From assembly GCA_013001595.1 (NCBI GenBank), contig JABDMH010000082.1:1-64000 (forward strand): 64,000 nucleotides of DNA. The letters are read 5' to 3'. Position numbers and translations under genes: made by a program. The notes beneath the pieces are model-generated. The model searched no databases and was not told the DNA's origin. It saw nothing but the letters and a program-made list of their open reading frames with translations. Below, piece by piece: positions 38,322 through 47,091 of the stretch. Each line of letters opens with the position of its first letter. Positions within the stretch are counted from its first letter, which is position 1. This DNA comes from Saprospiraceae bacterium. GTDB taxonomy: Bacteria; Bacteroidota; Bacteroidia; Chitinophagales; Saprospiraceae.

Positions 38322-39896
38322 TTACTCCTTCTCGATAGAAACATCTTTACAACCTTCAATACACGTAAGTCTATTAATCAGTTCTTTACCTGTTCTTATG
38401 TTTCTAAATGTTGCTTCTTTTACATTTCTCAACACCAAGGCTTTGTCTCCACCTTTGGCATCTAGTTCCACACCTTCAAACTTCAGGTTTTTAACATCAT
38501 CAAATACAAACCCTGAACGAAAATCCGGATCCTCGAGCGTAAATGAAACATTCTTCATTTTAAGTCCATCAACATGACGCACAAACATAGCCCAGGCAGG
38601 TAGCTCACCAAACATATGGAATTCAGGATAGGCACTTTCGTTCTCCGGTATATTGTCTAAAAAATAAATCGACTTGTATGCCAATCCATTATTAGAACGA
38701 CCTGGGTAGGTCACAGAAATATTCTCCAAAGTCACATTTTGGACATTATGTCCTGGAAGCCCGGCTATCGAAGCTGGGAAGGGGTTATGAAAAAATGGTA
38801 ACTCCGGCCCTCTTAAGTCATAAGCGGCATCTGGCCGGTCAAAAGGTATTTGTACTCTCATATTTTTAATGGACACATTTTTTAGAGATCCTACTTGGCC
38901 ATCTACGTTTCGATGGCCAAGACGGATAAAAAAAGCATTGCCAGTATTTACAGCTTCTATATTTTGCACTTTCACATCTTCCAATATACCTCCGTCAACA
39001 GACTCAAGTGCAATGGCAGATCTAAAGGTATCGTAAACCTTGATGTTCTCAACAGTTACGTTTCTAAATCCTCCCAGAGATGCTGTTCCAAACTTAATAG
39101 CACTGGCACTGGATCGCACTTTGCAATTTCCGATGTAGATGTTCTCGTTCAAGAAACCTGCCGAGTGAGACTTTAAGCAGATTCCATCGTCAGCGGTGTT
39201 GACATCACATCCGGTAATCCTAACATTCTTACTATCACTGACATCAATGCCATCATTATTCCAATATGCATCGCTATCGACAATGACATTTTCAATTATC
39301 AAGTCTTCACATCGTTCAAATGACAATACCCAATTCGCACCATTCCTGAAGGTGACACCTTCAATATTTACACCTCTGCAATGAGCCAATTGCATGAGCT
39401 TTGGTCGCTTATTAGGACGCATTCTTCTATAATTATATGACTGATCAACATCAATCCCCGAATGATGTAAACTATCTGCGTTCAAAGCTACCCTCCTGCC
39501 TCTACCATTGACTTCTCCTGACCCACTAATGGAAATATCCTGCTGGTTTTCTGCCAATATAAAAGCCATGCTATAGCCCAGTTTGAAATAATCCCTTGGA
39601 TCCAAACTGCCAAGAAGCATCGCCCCTTCTTCCAAATGAAGATCAAGATTGGACTTCAATACAATGCTACCGCTCACAAAAGTACCTTTAGGAATGAGTA
39701 CCTTTCCTCCACCATCTTTACTGGCTGCATCAATTGCTGCTTGAATATATTCAGTCTGTAGGGATTCGATATTGGATGTTGCTCCAAAATTTGTGATATC
39801 GTAAATCTTATTCTGAGCATGCACAGTAGAATACGTGACACAACACATTATAAGAATGAATAAAGCAAATTTCGATTTTAATATTTTAATTTTCAC
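38322..39896 (-). CDS. Exported GH28-family (polygalacturonase-like) protein, copy 1
   Basis: The 524-residue product has a signal peptide (FALFILIMCCVTYSTVHAQ) and a right-handed parallel beta-helix with the pectinase start YDITNFGA and GGGKVLIPKGTF. GH28 acid motifs are recognisable as NNDGIDVSD and ADDGICLKS. The usual G-H-G segment is replaced by ASAIKFGT, so this belongs to a divergent GH28 group. Such enzymes hydrolyse galacturonan or rhamnogalacturonan linkages. Repeated VxNVxIENI-type coils extend to the C-terminus. It is 23 bp downstream of a paralogue, copy 2, and both are intact. Confidence 0.87.
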   Translation of the reverse strand: MKIKILKSKFALFILIMCCVTYSTVHAQNKIYDITNFGATSNIESLQTEYIQAAIDAASKDGGGKVLIPKGTFVSGSIVLKSNLDLHLEEGAMLLGSLDPRDYFKLGYSMAFILAENQQDISISGSGEVNGRGRRVALNADSLHHSGIDVDQSYNYRRMRPNKRPKLMQLAHCRGVNIEGVTFRNGANWVLSFERCEDLIIENVIVDSDAYWNNDGIDVSDSKNVRITGCDVNTADDGICLKSHSAGFLNENIYIGNCKVRSSASAIKFGTASLGGFRNVTVENIKVYDTFRSAIALESVDGGILEDVKVQNIEAVNTGNAFFIRLGHRNVDGQVGSLKNVSIKNMRVQIPFDRPDAAYDLRGPELPFFHNPFPASIAGLPGHNVQNVTLENISVTYPGRSNNGLAYKSIYFLDNIPENESAYPEFHMFGELPAWAMFVRHVDGLKMKNVSFTLEDPDFRSGFVFDDVKNLKFEGVELDAKGGDKALVLRNVKEATFRNIRTGKELINRLTCIEGCKDVSIEKE

Positions 39897-39919
39897 TATA
39901 GTAGTTTTTGCTCCTGATC

Positions 39920-41392
39920 TTAAAACTCTAAGGAAAGATCAGTAACATCCTTCAAGACAATCATCTTCTCCTTGTTGCAATTCTTACCAACCTGAACATT
40001 CTTTATAGAAAGTCCTTTCACATCATGAGCCATAAAAATAGGGCGAGGGTCTATCTCATTTGTGTCAATTGAGAAATTGCTTATTGAAATTCCATCTATG
40101 TGCCTGATAAATAATCCCGAAACAGGAAGATTATGCCAGTTTGTCGGTTGCGGGTATGCCTTTACTTTTTCTTCCACATCATCAAGAGTAGCTAGATACT
40201 CTCCTTCCTTCAATCCTCCTTGCTGCACAATATTGAAGTTGCTCAACTTTATATGCTCAATCTTGTAACCTGGAACTCCTGTTATAGAGCAAGCATAATT
40301 TGCACTTCCATAAGCGGTAATATTATTGATGGAAATATTACTCATTCTACCCATTGCTGGTTCAGGAGCGTCAACGCGGTGTTTTCTACCCCTACCCGCA
40401 AGTCTCACATAGACTGGGCATTTGGTACCTTCGATTGTTAGGTTATTGACAGAAATACCCTCCATAACGCCTCCATCAACTATTTCAAGTGAAAGGCCAG
40501 TAATGCCAATGGCATCCGGATTTCGATTTGGTGCTGGCTTATCAGGATGAAGGGAAGGTCTAATGATACAATTACTTATATTAATGTTTCGAAAACCCCC
40601 AGTCGATTCTGTTCCCATTTTAATGCCATTGCAAAAGCTGCTGGCTATGCAATTATTGATCACAATATCCTCGCAAGGAGCTGGACCCGTACTTTTTAAT
40701 ACGATGGCATCATCACCTGTGTCGAAAGTACTGTTGGTGAGTATTACCCTTCGACACCCGTCGATATCGATCCCGTCATTATTTCTATTGCTGTGATTAT
40801 AAACCCTTATATTGTCAACGGTGAGATCCTCGCAATCTAGATAGTGCTGGTTCCATGTTGCTGAACTTATCAATGTAATGCCAGATACACTAATTTTCTT
40901 GCAGCTAATTAGTAGAATGTTTCTAGGTCTGCCATCCCTATCGCCAGCTGGTGCGTCAGGTCGACCCGTATGATGTGAACCCTGCCCGTCTATGGCACCT
41001 GTACCTGAGATGGCGATATTTTCAGCACCCTCAGCGTATATGAGGGAGTACCAGCCGCCATCATCTTTTTGTGATCGGTATTTTGATTGCGGTTGACGAG
41101 GATAGTCGTCATAGTTGGTACTACCTAGCAATCGAGCACCTCGTGCCAGGTAGATTTCCACATTATTTTTAAGTACGATGGTTCCGGACATGAAATTCCC
41201 TGCCGGTATCAATACTCTACCCCCACCACCATCATGAGCAGCATCGACAGCCGTTTGGATTGGCATTGTACAAATGTCTTTGCTATTAGGTACAGCACCA
41301 TAATTCGTGATGTTATAGGTGGTTTCTTGTCCTAAACAATAATTAGAAAGCATGGAAAACCACACTATAATTGTCGATATTTTTAATTTCAT
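39920..41392 (-). CDS. Exported GH28-family (polygalacturonase-like) protein, copy 2
   Basis: The 490-residue paralogue starts with a signal peptide and YNITNYGA, then GGGGRVLIPAGNFMSG. Catalytic-site segments are NNDGIDIDG, TGDDAIVLKST and CNGIKMGTES; the last replaces the canonical G-H-G motif, as in copy 1. A C-terminal parallel-helix part follows. It is the first intact gene of the minus-strand polysaccharide operon, downstream of a remnant of a third GH28 copy at 41447. Copy 2 keeps the classical DD pair more cleanly than copy 1. Substrate is likely a galacturonate- or rhamnogalacturonate-type polymer. Confidence 0.88.
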   Translation of the reverse strand: MKLKISTIIVWFSMLSNYCLGQETTYNITNYGAVPNSKDICTMPIQTAVDAAHDGGGGRVLIPAGNFMSGTIVLKNNVEIYLARGARLLGSTNYDDYPRQPQSKYRSQKDDGGWYSLIYAEGAENIAISGTGAIDGQGSHHTGRPDAPAGDRDGRPRNILLISCKKISVSGITLISSATWNQHYLDCEDLTVDNIRVYNHSNRNNDGIDIDGCRRVILTNSTFDTGDDAIVLKSTGPAPCEDIVINNCIASSFCNGIKMGTESTGGFRNINISNCIIRPSLHPDKPAPNRNPDAIGITGLSLEIVDGGVMEGISVNNLTIEGTKCPVYVRLAGRGRKHRVDAPEPAMGRMSNISINNITAYGSANYACSITGVPGYKIEHIKLSNFNIVQQGGLKEGEYLATLDDVEEKVKAYPQPTNWHNLPVSGLFIRHIDGISISNFSIDTNEIDPRPIFMAHDVKGLSIKNVQVGKNCNKEKMIVLKDVTDLSLEF

Positions 41393-41446
41393 ATTCTAGA
41401 TTTCATTGCTTAGTTAATATTTAACTTCGAGAAACTAAAGGCATGC

Positions 41447-41656
41447 CAAAATGAGATACCACTTGGAATGAGACTTCCCCTCCTCCATTCCCGCAGGCAG
41501 CATCTATCGCTGACTGCATCGAGTACTTGTTCACGATATGCTAGCTGGCCTTAGCTTCAAACTTAGTGATGTCATACAACTCGGATTGAGAGCTTAGTGT
41601 AAAACTCAGCCTAGAAGGGCCATGGTAAGCATCGATGAAATTATTATAATTTTCAT
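41447..41656 (-). pseudogene. GH28-like N-terminal remnant (third copy)
   Basis: From an ATG at 41656 a signal-peptide-like start (KIIIISSMLTMALLG) is read; after a frame change comes SSQSELYDITKFEAKAS, then a stop, and then MQSAIDAACGNGGGEV, which matches the N-terminal repeat of the two GH28 proteins downstream. The rest of the gene is absent. It shows that the locus once had three tandem GH28 genes. Confidence 0.75.
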
Positions 41657-41688
41657 TATAAATGTCTCGGCATAAACAAATATCTAAT

Positions 41689-41724
41689 AAAAAAGTCCGA
41701 ACGGAAGTATTCCTTCGCTCCGAC
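41689..41724 (-). terminator. Rho-independent terminator hairpin on the minus strand
   Basis: On the minus strand a 13-bp imperfect stem (GTCGGAGCGAAGG / CTTCCGTTCGGAC, AATA loop) is followed by TTTTTT. The nearest upstream gene on that strand starts far away (45261) and ends at 43378, so it either stops antisense read-through into the GH28 operon or is left over from a lost gene. Confidence 0.65.
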
Positions 41725-42018
41725 CTTTAACTAATTTTCACTTCTGAAAAAACTTCTGAAAGAACACGAAAACCGATGCTCTCGACCTAGTGTCCGGGAT
41801 TTTGTATAAGTTCATTAGGCGACAAATCGATTTCAGTTTAGGGTGTAGGCCTCAACAAATGCTTTTCAGCTAATTCGCTTGTGGCAGTCTATGTATTCAT
41901 TGCCTTTGCCCACTCAACGTTAAAAAATTTGTAGTTTAAGCTAGTTTTGAATATCCTGGCATGCTGAAAAAGATTTCAGTCGCCGATCCAAAATGTGAGA
42001 AAAAACATTAAGCACTTC

Positions 42019-43347
42019 ATGAAATTTGTATCCAAGACCCATGCTTCACTTGTATTGTTAGGCACTATTGCATCCTCGTTGCTGCCCCTCACTGGTCTTG
42101 CACAGACCTATTCGCACCTGCCGCATGATCAGAGTGTCATCATCCAACCCGTTAATCACCAACACATCGAAGCAGGTGATGGGACTACTGCTATCGAAAA
42201 TGTCACCATCATTGATGGACGTGGAGGAAGCCCCTTGGAAAATGGTACCGTATTGGTCGAGGGTAGTCGAATTAGGGCTGTAGGTCATCGAGATGAGGTA
42301 AACATTCCCAACAACACTACACGTATTGATGGCACTGGTCAAGTGCTACTTCCAGGACTTATAGATGCACATTTTCATTTAAACAATAAGCTCGTACTTC
42401 TCTTTTTACAAAAAGGCATCACCACATTGCGTGACCCTGGAGCATGGATTGAGACCTACGGCCAAGTCAGGGCTTCTGGAGAGACCATACCCAGACTATA
42501 CCTTACCGGGCCGCACTTCGATATGGGTACACCTGCCTATCCAAAGAATTCAGTTATCATTAGAGATCCACTTGAAGCTGATTATAACGTCCGATTATTT
42601 GCCGATCAAGGTGCCTCCGCAATCAAGGTATATTTTCGTTGTTCTTTGGAAATCATCGAACAGATCTGCCAGACTTCCGATCAACTTGGCATACCAGTAA
42701 CCGGTCATTTGGAAATAACCGACATCTACAATGCCGTAAACGTGGGGATAGATGGACTTGAACATATAACTTCCCTTGGTACTACCCTCATACCTAAACG
42801 TGAAGCTGAAGCCTACCGGCAACGGATACTGGCAGACAACGGTGCCAGAAAGATGGGGCGCTACGAAATGTGGCGCAACATAGATGTCGAAGACAAACCC
42901 GCTGGGGCCTTGGCAGATTTCCTCGCTGCCAAGAGGACATTTGTGTGCCCTACCCTAGGCGCTTTTGAATATCAGATGGATCCAGATAAACCAGACACGG
43001 TGAAATACGAGGGATTTCAACAGATGTTGGCCTATAACAAAGTATTATTTGATCATGGAGTACACTTGGTGCTGGGCTCCCATTCATGGTCACCTTATGA
43101 CAAGTTGGGTGGTGCATACCACAATGAAATGGAACTATGGCAAGAATGTGGCATTCCACCTATGGATATTATTCATGCCTCGACCCTACAAAATGCCAAA
43201 TTTTTGAGGGTCGAAGATCAACTGGGAAGTATTGAACCGGGAAAAATCGCAGATTTATTTTTAATCGAAGGGGATCCTTTGCAAGATATATCGGCCATGC
43301 GAAACGTAAAGAAAGTCATGCTTAATGGCAAATGGCTCAACGAATAA
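42019..43347 (+). CDS. Exported amidohydrolase-superfamily protein
   Basis: The ATG at 42019 gives a signal peptide (LVLLGTIASSLLPLTGLAQ); the GTG at 41995 adds eight residues. The mature protein is an imidazolonepropionase/prolidase-type amidohydrolase with IDGRGGSPLENGTVLVEG, LPGLIDAHFHL (metal HxH), IKVYFR with the bridging-Lys strand, VTGHLEI and LEHI, and the C-terminal LGSIEPGKIADLFLIEGDPL. The usual catalytic Asp near the end (G-T/S-D) is replaced by GSHSWSP. Exported members are often peptidases or cyclic-imide hydrolases; the substrate here is unknown. It is a single gene, convergent with the histidine kinase gene by 30 bp. Confidence 0.85.
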   Translation: MKFVSKTHASLVLLGTIASSLLPLTGLAQTYSHLPHDQSVIIQPVNHQHIEAGDGTTAIENVTIIDGRGGSPLENGTVLVEGSRIRAVGHRDEVNIPNNTTRIDGTGQVLLPGLIDAHFHLNNKLVLLFLQKGITTLRDPGAWIETYGQVRASGETIPRLYLTGPHFDMGTPAYPKNSVIIRDPLEADYNVRLFADQGASAIKVYFRCSLEIIEQICQTSDQLGIPVTGHLEITDIYNAVNVGIDGLEHITSLGTTLIPKREAEAYRQRILADNGARKMGRYEMWRNIDVEDKPAGALADFLAAKRTFVCPTLGAFEYQMDPDKPDTVKYEGFQQMLAYNKVLFDHGVHLVLGSHSWSPYDKLGGAYHNEMELWQECGIPPMDIIHASTLQNAKFLRVEDQLGSIEPGKIADLFLIEGDPLQDISAMRNVKKVMLNGKWLNE

Positions 43348-43377
43348 CCTCTGTATTTGTATATGCCATCATTTCAC

Positions 43378-45261
43378 TCAGATCGGTACTGAAATCATGT
43401 AGGTGCAGCCTTGGCCAACAGTTGCTTCGCGATGAATAGTCCCCCCCAAATAATCGATTCGTGCCTGCATTCCTTTGAGTCCCAGACCACTATTCTCTAG
43501 ATGTTCGGGATTAAAACCCACTCCGTTATCAGCAAGGTGTACCATTAACTCATTTCCCACGAAATCTATACTAAGGTGTACCCGCGAAGCTTGTGCGTGT
43601 TTTTGGATATTTTGAAAAATTTCTTGAATAACCCGATACAGGTTGACGCTAGTGGAATCGGGTAACTCTACTGGCTGACTGGGAATTTCCACGGAAATAT
43701 CGATATTATCACGCAATTTAATGTCATTGACCAAGTCCTCGACTGCATCTAGAAATCCAAGGTCCATCAAAGCGCCTGGCATCATATTGTGTGCAATGCG
43801 CCGCACTTCCTTACAGGCATGATCAATCAGCTCTTCAGTACGATCAATCAGCTTTAGGTCATCAAGCTTATCAATCTCACGTTGTACACTCTTTATTTGC
43901 ATTCTGGCCGATGACAATAGCCCTCCTAATCCATCATGTAGGTCCTGAGCTACTCGTTTACGTTCTTCTTCCTGTCCATCTAACATCGAATTCATTACCA
44001 AGAGTTTTTGTTGTTTTTCCAAATTTTGCACCTTTTCCAAAGCCAATCTCCTATTTTTTCTATATCTATCGACGAGAAATGATATAAGCAGAAGCGCACT
44101 GAGTAGCCCCAGCATCAGCAGATTTCGCTGTGCAGTGCGTTGACTCACGATCAATTGTTGTTTTGAGATTTGACTGTCTTTTTTTGTGGATTGATATTTA
44201 GCTTCAAGTTCTTGCAGTTGATCCCTAGAATCCTGATAAATCAGGGAGTCGCGGATACCAAAGTACTGCTCGTGAAAATGTAAGGCATCCATATAATTAC
44301 CCTCGGACTTGTGAATGCTGTACATAATCTCCTTTATCGTGGATTCGCTCCTTAAATCCGCAAACTCTTTGAGAAATTCTAGACAGCGCTCGGCAGCAGA
44401 CTCAGCTTTTTTGAAAGCTTTCTTTTTATAATGAAAGTATGCCAGATGCTTCCAGTAATTGACCTCTATGGAAGGAGCCCTTACACTATCAAGAATCGCC
44501 CTACTCCTTTCCAGACATTCTAGGGATTCATCTAAATCCATCGGTTTCTGTTCGTGAAGTAGCCCTGCGAGATTGGTTAGGGCCAGTGCCTCATACCTGA
44601 GATCAGATACTGCATGGTAAATTCCTGCAGCTTGACGTGTATATGTGATGGCCTTTTCAAAGGAATTAATACTTTGGTAATTATTGGCCAGGTTGATATA
44701 AATATCTCCAAGAATGGAAGTTTCTCCAAATGACTTCGCCAAGACTTCGGCTTTTTTCAAACACTGCTGGGAGGATTCTATCCTTCCAGCCATATTAAAA
44801 ACACTGCTCTGATTACTGAGAATTCTTGCTTGCTTCAAGGCATCTCCCAATTCCTCAGCCAGATCTAGCGCCTCTTGATAAGCTACAATTGATTCTTTAA
44901 AATTGTTGGCGAATTGTAAATTATTGGCTTTCGCGTTGTATCCTTTGCAGAGGTATTCACGGTTTTCAATTGTACTAAAAATCGCCAAAGATTGATCCAC
45001 ATAAAGAGTTGCAGAATCAAACCGACCTTGATCCATATGTACAAGAGAAGTATAGTACATGGCCAATCCCTGTTGCAATGTAGAATCTTCTGCCAGCGCC
45101 TTAAGATAGGCTGTTCGATACAGAGACAGCGCTGAATCGGGATTTGACCATTCCAGAGCCTCACCCACCGCCAAAAGGTCACTTATCGAATGGTCGACAT
45201 GCTCAGTATGTCGGTCCAGAAAGGAGAAGATGACTAGAAGTCCAATGAACATATGCATCAT
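43378..45261 (-). CDS. TPR-containing sensor histidine kinase (NarL type)
   Basis: The 627-residue protein has an N-terminal hydrophobic signal, about eight tetratricopeptide repeats (residues ~30-340) expected to lie in the periplasm, a coiled coil (~340-375), one membrane helix (LLMLGLLSALLLISFLV, ~381-397), a second coiled coil, a HisKA_3 domain with phospho-His in DLHDGLGG (~442) and an HATPase domain with YRVIQEIFQNIQKHA, LADNGVG and SGLGLKGM. Architecture is typical of Bacteroidota. It follows its response regulator in the same direction, 150 bp apart. The signal sensed is unknown, but neighbouring sugar genes are possible targets. Confidence 0.92.
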   Translation of the reverse strand: MMHMFIGLLVIFSFLDRHTEHVDHSISDLLAVGEALEWSNPDSALSLYRTAYLKALAEDSTLQQGLAMYYTSLVHMDQGRFDSATLYVDQSLAIFSTIENREYLCKGYNAKANNLQFANNFKESIVAYQEALDLAEELGDALKQARILSNQSSVFNMAGRIESSQQCLKKAEVLAKSFGETSILGDIYINLANNYQSINSFEKAITYTRQAAGIYHAVSDLRYEALALTNLAGLLHEQKPMDLDESLECLERSRAILDSVRAPSIEVNYWKHLAYFHYKKKAFKKAESAAERCLEFLKEFADLRSESTIKEIMYSIHKSEGNYMDALHFHEQYFGIRDSLIYQDSRDQLQELEAKYQSTKKDSQISKQQLIVSQRTAQRNLLMLGLLSALLLISFLVDRYRKNRRLALEKVQNLEKQQKLLVMNSMLDGQEEERKRVAQDLHDGLGGLLSSARMQIKSVQREIDKLDDLKLIDRTEELIDHACKEVRRIAHNMMPGALMDLGFLDAVEDLVNDIKLRDNIDISVEIPSQPVELPDSTSVNLYRVIQEIFQNIQKHAQASRVHLSIDFVGNELMVHLADNGVGFNPEHLENSGLGLKGMQARIDYLGGTIHREATVGQGCTYMISVPI

Positions 45262-45411
45262 GTAAAAAAAATCAAAAATTTACCAACCCTAAATCTCAAT
45301 TGCATTCATTATATGATTAAGGTAGCTGTCAAAGTTGATATTCCTCGGGAGTTTCGAAATCCCACAGGAGAGTGAGAAATCACAATACCCCTTTCGGGGG
45401 ATCTCAAATGG

Positions 45412-46044
45412 CTAGAGATGGCCTTTTTCCAAGGCCTTCTTAATGAGCTCGGCACTGTTCTTTGCATTGAACTTCGAGAGAAGGTGCTTCCGGTGTGTTT
45501 TTACAGTATGAAAAGAAATGAAAAGTTTTTCACCAATTTCCTGGTCAGTGAAGCCCTGACTCAACAATTCAAGCACTTCCTTTTCCCTTTTAGACACTGT
45601 AAACACCGTCTTATTCTTACGCGCTAAGAAATCAATAGATGTCAATCTGTCCTGCAATTGACTACTTACATAACGCTCCCCCTGAGTGACAGCACGAATG
45701 GCCTTTTCGATTTCTTCTGCCGAGTCGTCCTTTAGTAAATATCCAGAAGCCCCATGTTGAACCATTCTTTTCAAATAGCTTTGTTGATCGTACATACTGA
45801 GTGCAATTACCTTCACATCGGGATACTTTCTAGTCACCTTTTTACAAGTTTCCACCCCATTTAAGACGGGCATGTTAATATCTAGTAGAAGCACATCGGC
45901 TTGGTTTTCTTCCAGAAAATCTAGCACCTCCTGACCATTTTTTACAGCACCCACCACTTTTACGTCTTCAATACTTTCAAATATTGATACAAAGCCATCC
46001 AATAATACCTGATGATCATCCGCAAGCAACACACGTATATCCAT
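45412..46044 (-). CDS. LuxR/NarL-family response regulator
   Basis: The ATG at 46044 gives a standard N-terminus (DIRVLLADDHQVLLDGF); the longer ORF adds 32 unlikely residues. The receiver domain has the acidic pair ADD, phospho-acceptor Asp55 in LLLDINMP, the Thr/Ser switch in ALSMYD and the Lys in LLKDD. The HTH_LUXR domain runs from about 145 (TVSKREKEVLELLSQGFTDQEIGEKLFISFHTVKTHRKHLLSKF). It is partner of the downstream TPR kinase. Targets cannot be told from the sequence. Two small hairpins lie between the two genes. Confidence 0.93.
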   Translation of the reverse strand: MDIRVLLADDHQVLLDGFVSIFESIEDVKVVGAVKNGQEVLDFLEENQADVLLLDINMPVLNGVETCKKVTRKYPDVKVIALSMYDQQSYLKRMVQHGASGYLLKDDSAEEIEKAIRAVTQGERYVSSQLQDRLTSIDFLARKNKTVFTVSKREKEVLELLSQGFTDQEIGEKLFISFHTVKTHRKHLLSKFNAKNSAELIKKALEKGHL

Positions 46045-46361
46045 GTGCTTTAAGATAGTAATTTGCCCAGAACCATATTCAGGAAATCCGTTGACGGTGT
46101 ATGGCAGTCTGTCTGGTGTGTTCCTCAGTGTAGACCACATTATTTGTCAGCACCGATTACTCGGGACTCCGCAGTCAGTCAGTTTCTAATACTCTGTCCA
46201 CTGGAATTTGTTGAATAACTCTGAGATTATTTCTTCGAGAAGCAAGGCGAGAACATGGCATAGCCTGAGCTATCGCGTCCCGACAGATATAGGGATGTAA
46301 CAAAGCATCTTGGAAAAAGGAGTCAGAAGTAACGATAAGCTTTCAGTAGACTGTGTACTAA

Positions 46362-46901
46362 CTAGTTATTGAGAGCACCATCATCTACCCAACATGCGAT
46401 GGCATCAATTTCATCTTGTGTAAGGGTTCCTTCCTTTGGCATATTTCGTGATTGCGTCCTTGCCTTCATATCCCCAGGATTGAAGTTTGAAAACACACGA
46501 TAATCCACATTACTTATGCCATCGTGACAACCGGAGATGGCGCAGCTAACGCGGATGATGGGCTCTACTTCATCCTTGTAGCTTATACCTGACCGAACCA
46601 GAACATCCTTTGAACTAAAGCAACCATCAGCATTTTCAACAGTAATGGAATAGACCCCCGGCAATAAATCCCTGAAGGAGCCGACAGATGAGAATGGACC
46701 ATCATCGAGCTTAAAGCGCATGATTCCAGAGCCAACTTCAGGAATTACCACAATACTACCTTGGGCAAGTCCGCATTCCGAATCGACAATCTGGACCTCA
46801 AAGGAAAGTATAATATTTTCGCAATCGACCCTTGAGGTCTCGTTATCGCATCCAGCAACAACTAAAAATATAATCAGTGTTCGAAATAGGAAGGATGACA
46901 T
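46362..46901 (-). CDS. Small lipoprotein with Ig-like domain and CX4CH haem-type motif
   Basis: The 179-residue product has a lipoprotein signal (FLVVAGC). Residues ~30-105 resemble the short SprB/Ig-like repeats of Bacteroidota adhesins (CGLAQGSIVVIPEVGSG, LLPGVYSITVENADGC). The C-terminal half contains VSCAISGCHDG, a CX4CH motif as in some c-type cytochromes, and MPKEGTLTQDEIDAIACWVDDG, the usual distal-Met and closing helix of short surface cytochromes. It is probably a surface electron-transfer or binding lipoprotein, but haem attachment is not proven. It stands alone upstream of the regulator gene. Confidence 0.7.
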   Translation of the reverse strand: MSSFLFRTLIIFLVVAGCDNETSRVDCENIILSFEVQIVDSECGLAQGSIVVIPEVGSGIMRFKLDDGPFSSVGSFRDLLPGVYSITVENADGCFSSKDVLVRSGISYKDEVEPIIRVSCAISGCHDGISNVDYRVFSNFNPGDMKARTQSRNMPKEGTLTQDEIDAIACWVDDGALNN

Positions 46902-47091
46902 ACCGTAATTTAGCTTTAACCAAAATCATCTGTCGAACAAATGGCCTCTAAAAAGGTTGAAGAAATTCATTTCTGTTCTCTTGATCATGTCTGAATGAAG
47001 TGGCACTGATGTGAGTCTCATGCAGTCCATTTTCGCACAATAGTTGACAAATAATTTCTATCTTTTGCTCAACAATGAATCACCTTTAGAA

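Noticed and set aside
41928-41949. Bacteroidota-type promoter (TTTG and TAGTTTTG)
   Set aside because: The two boxes match individually but are only 10 bp apart instead of about 19-21.
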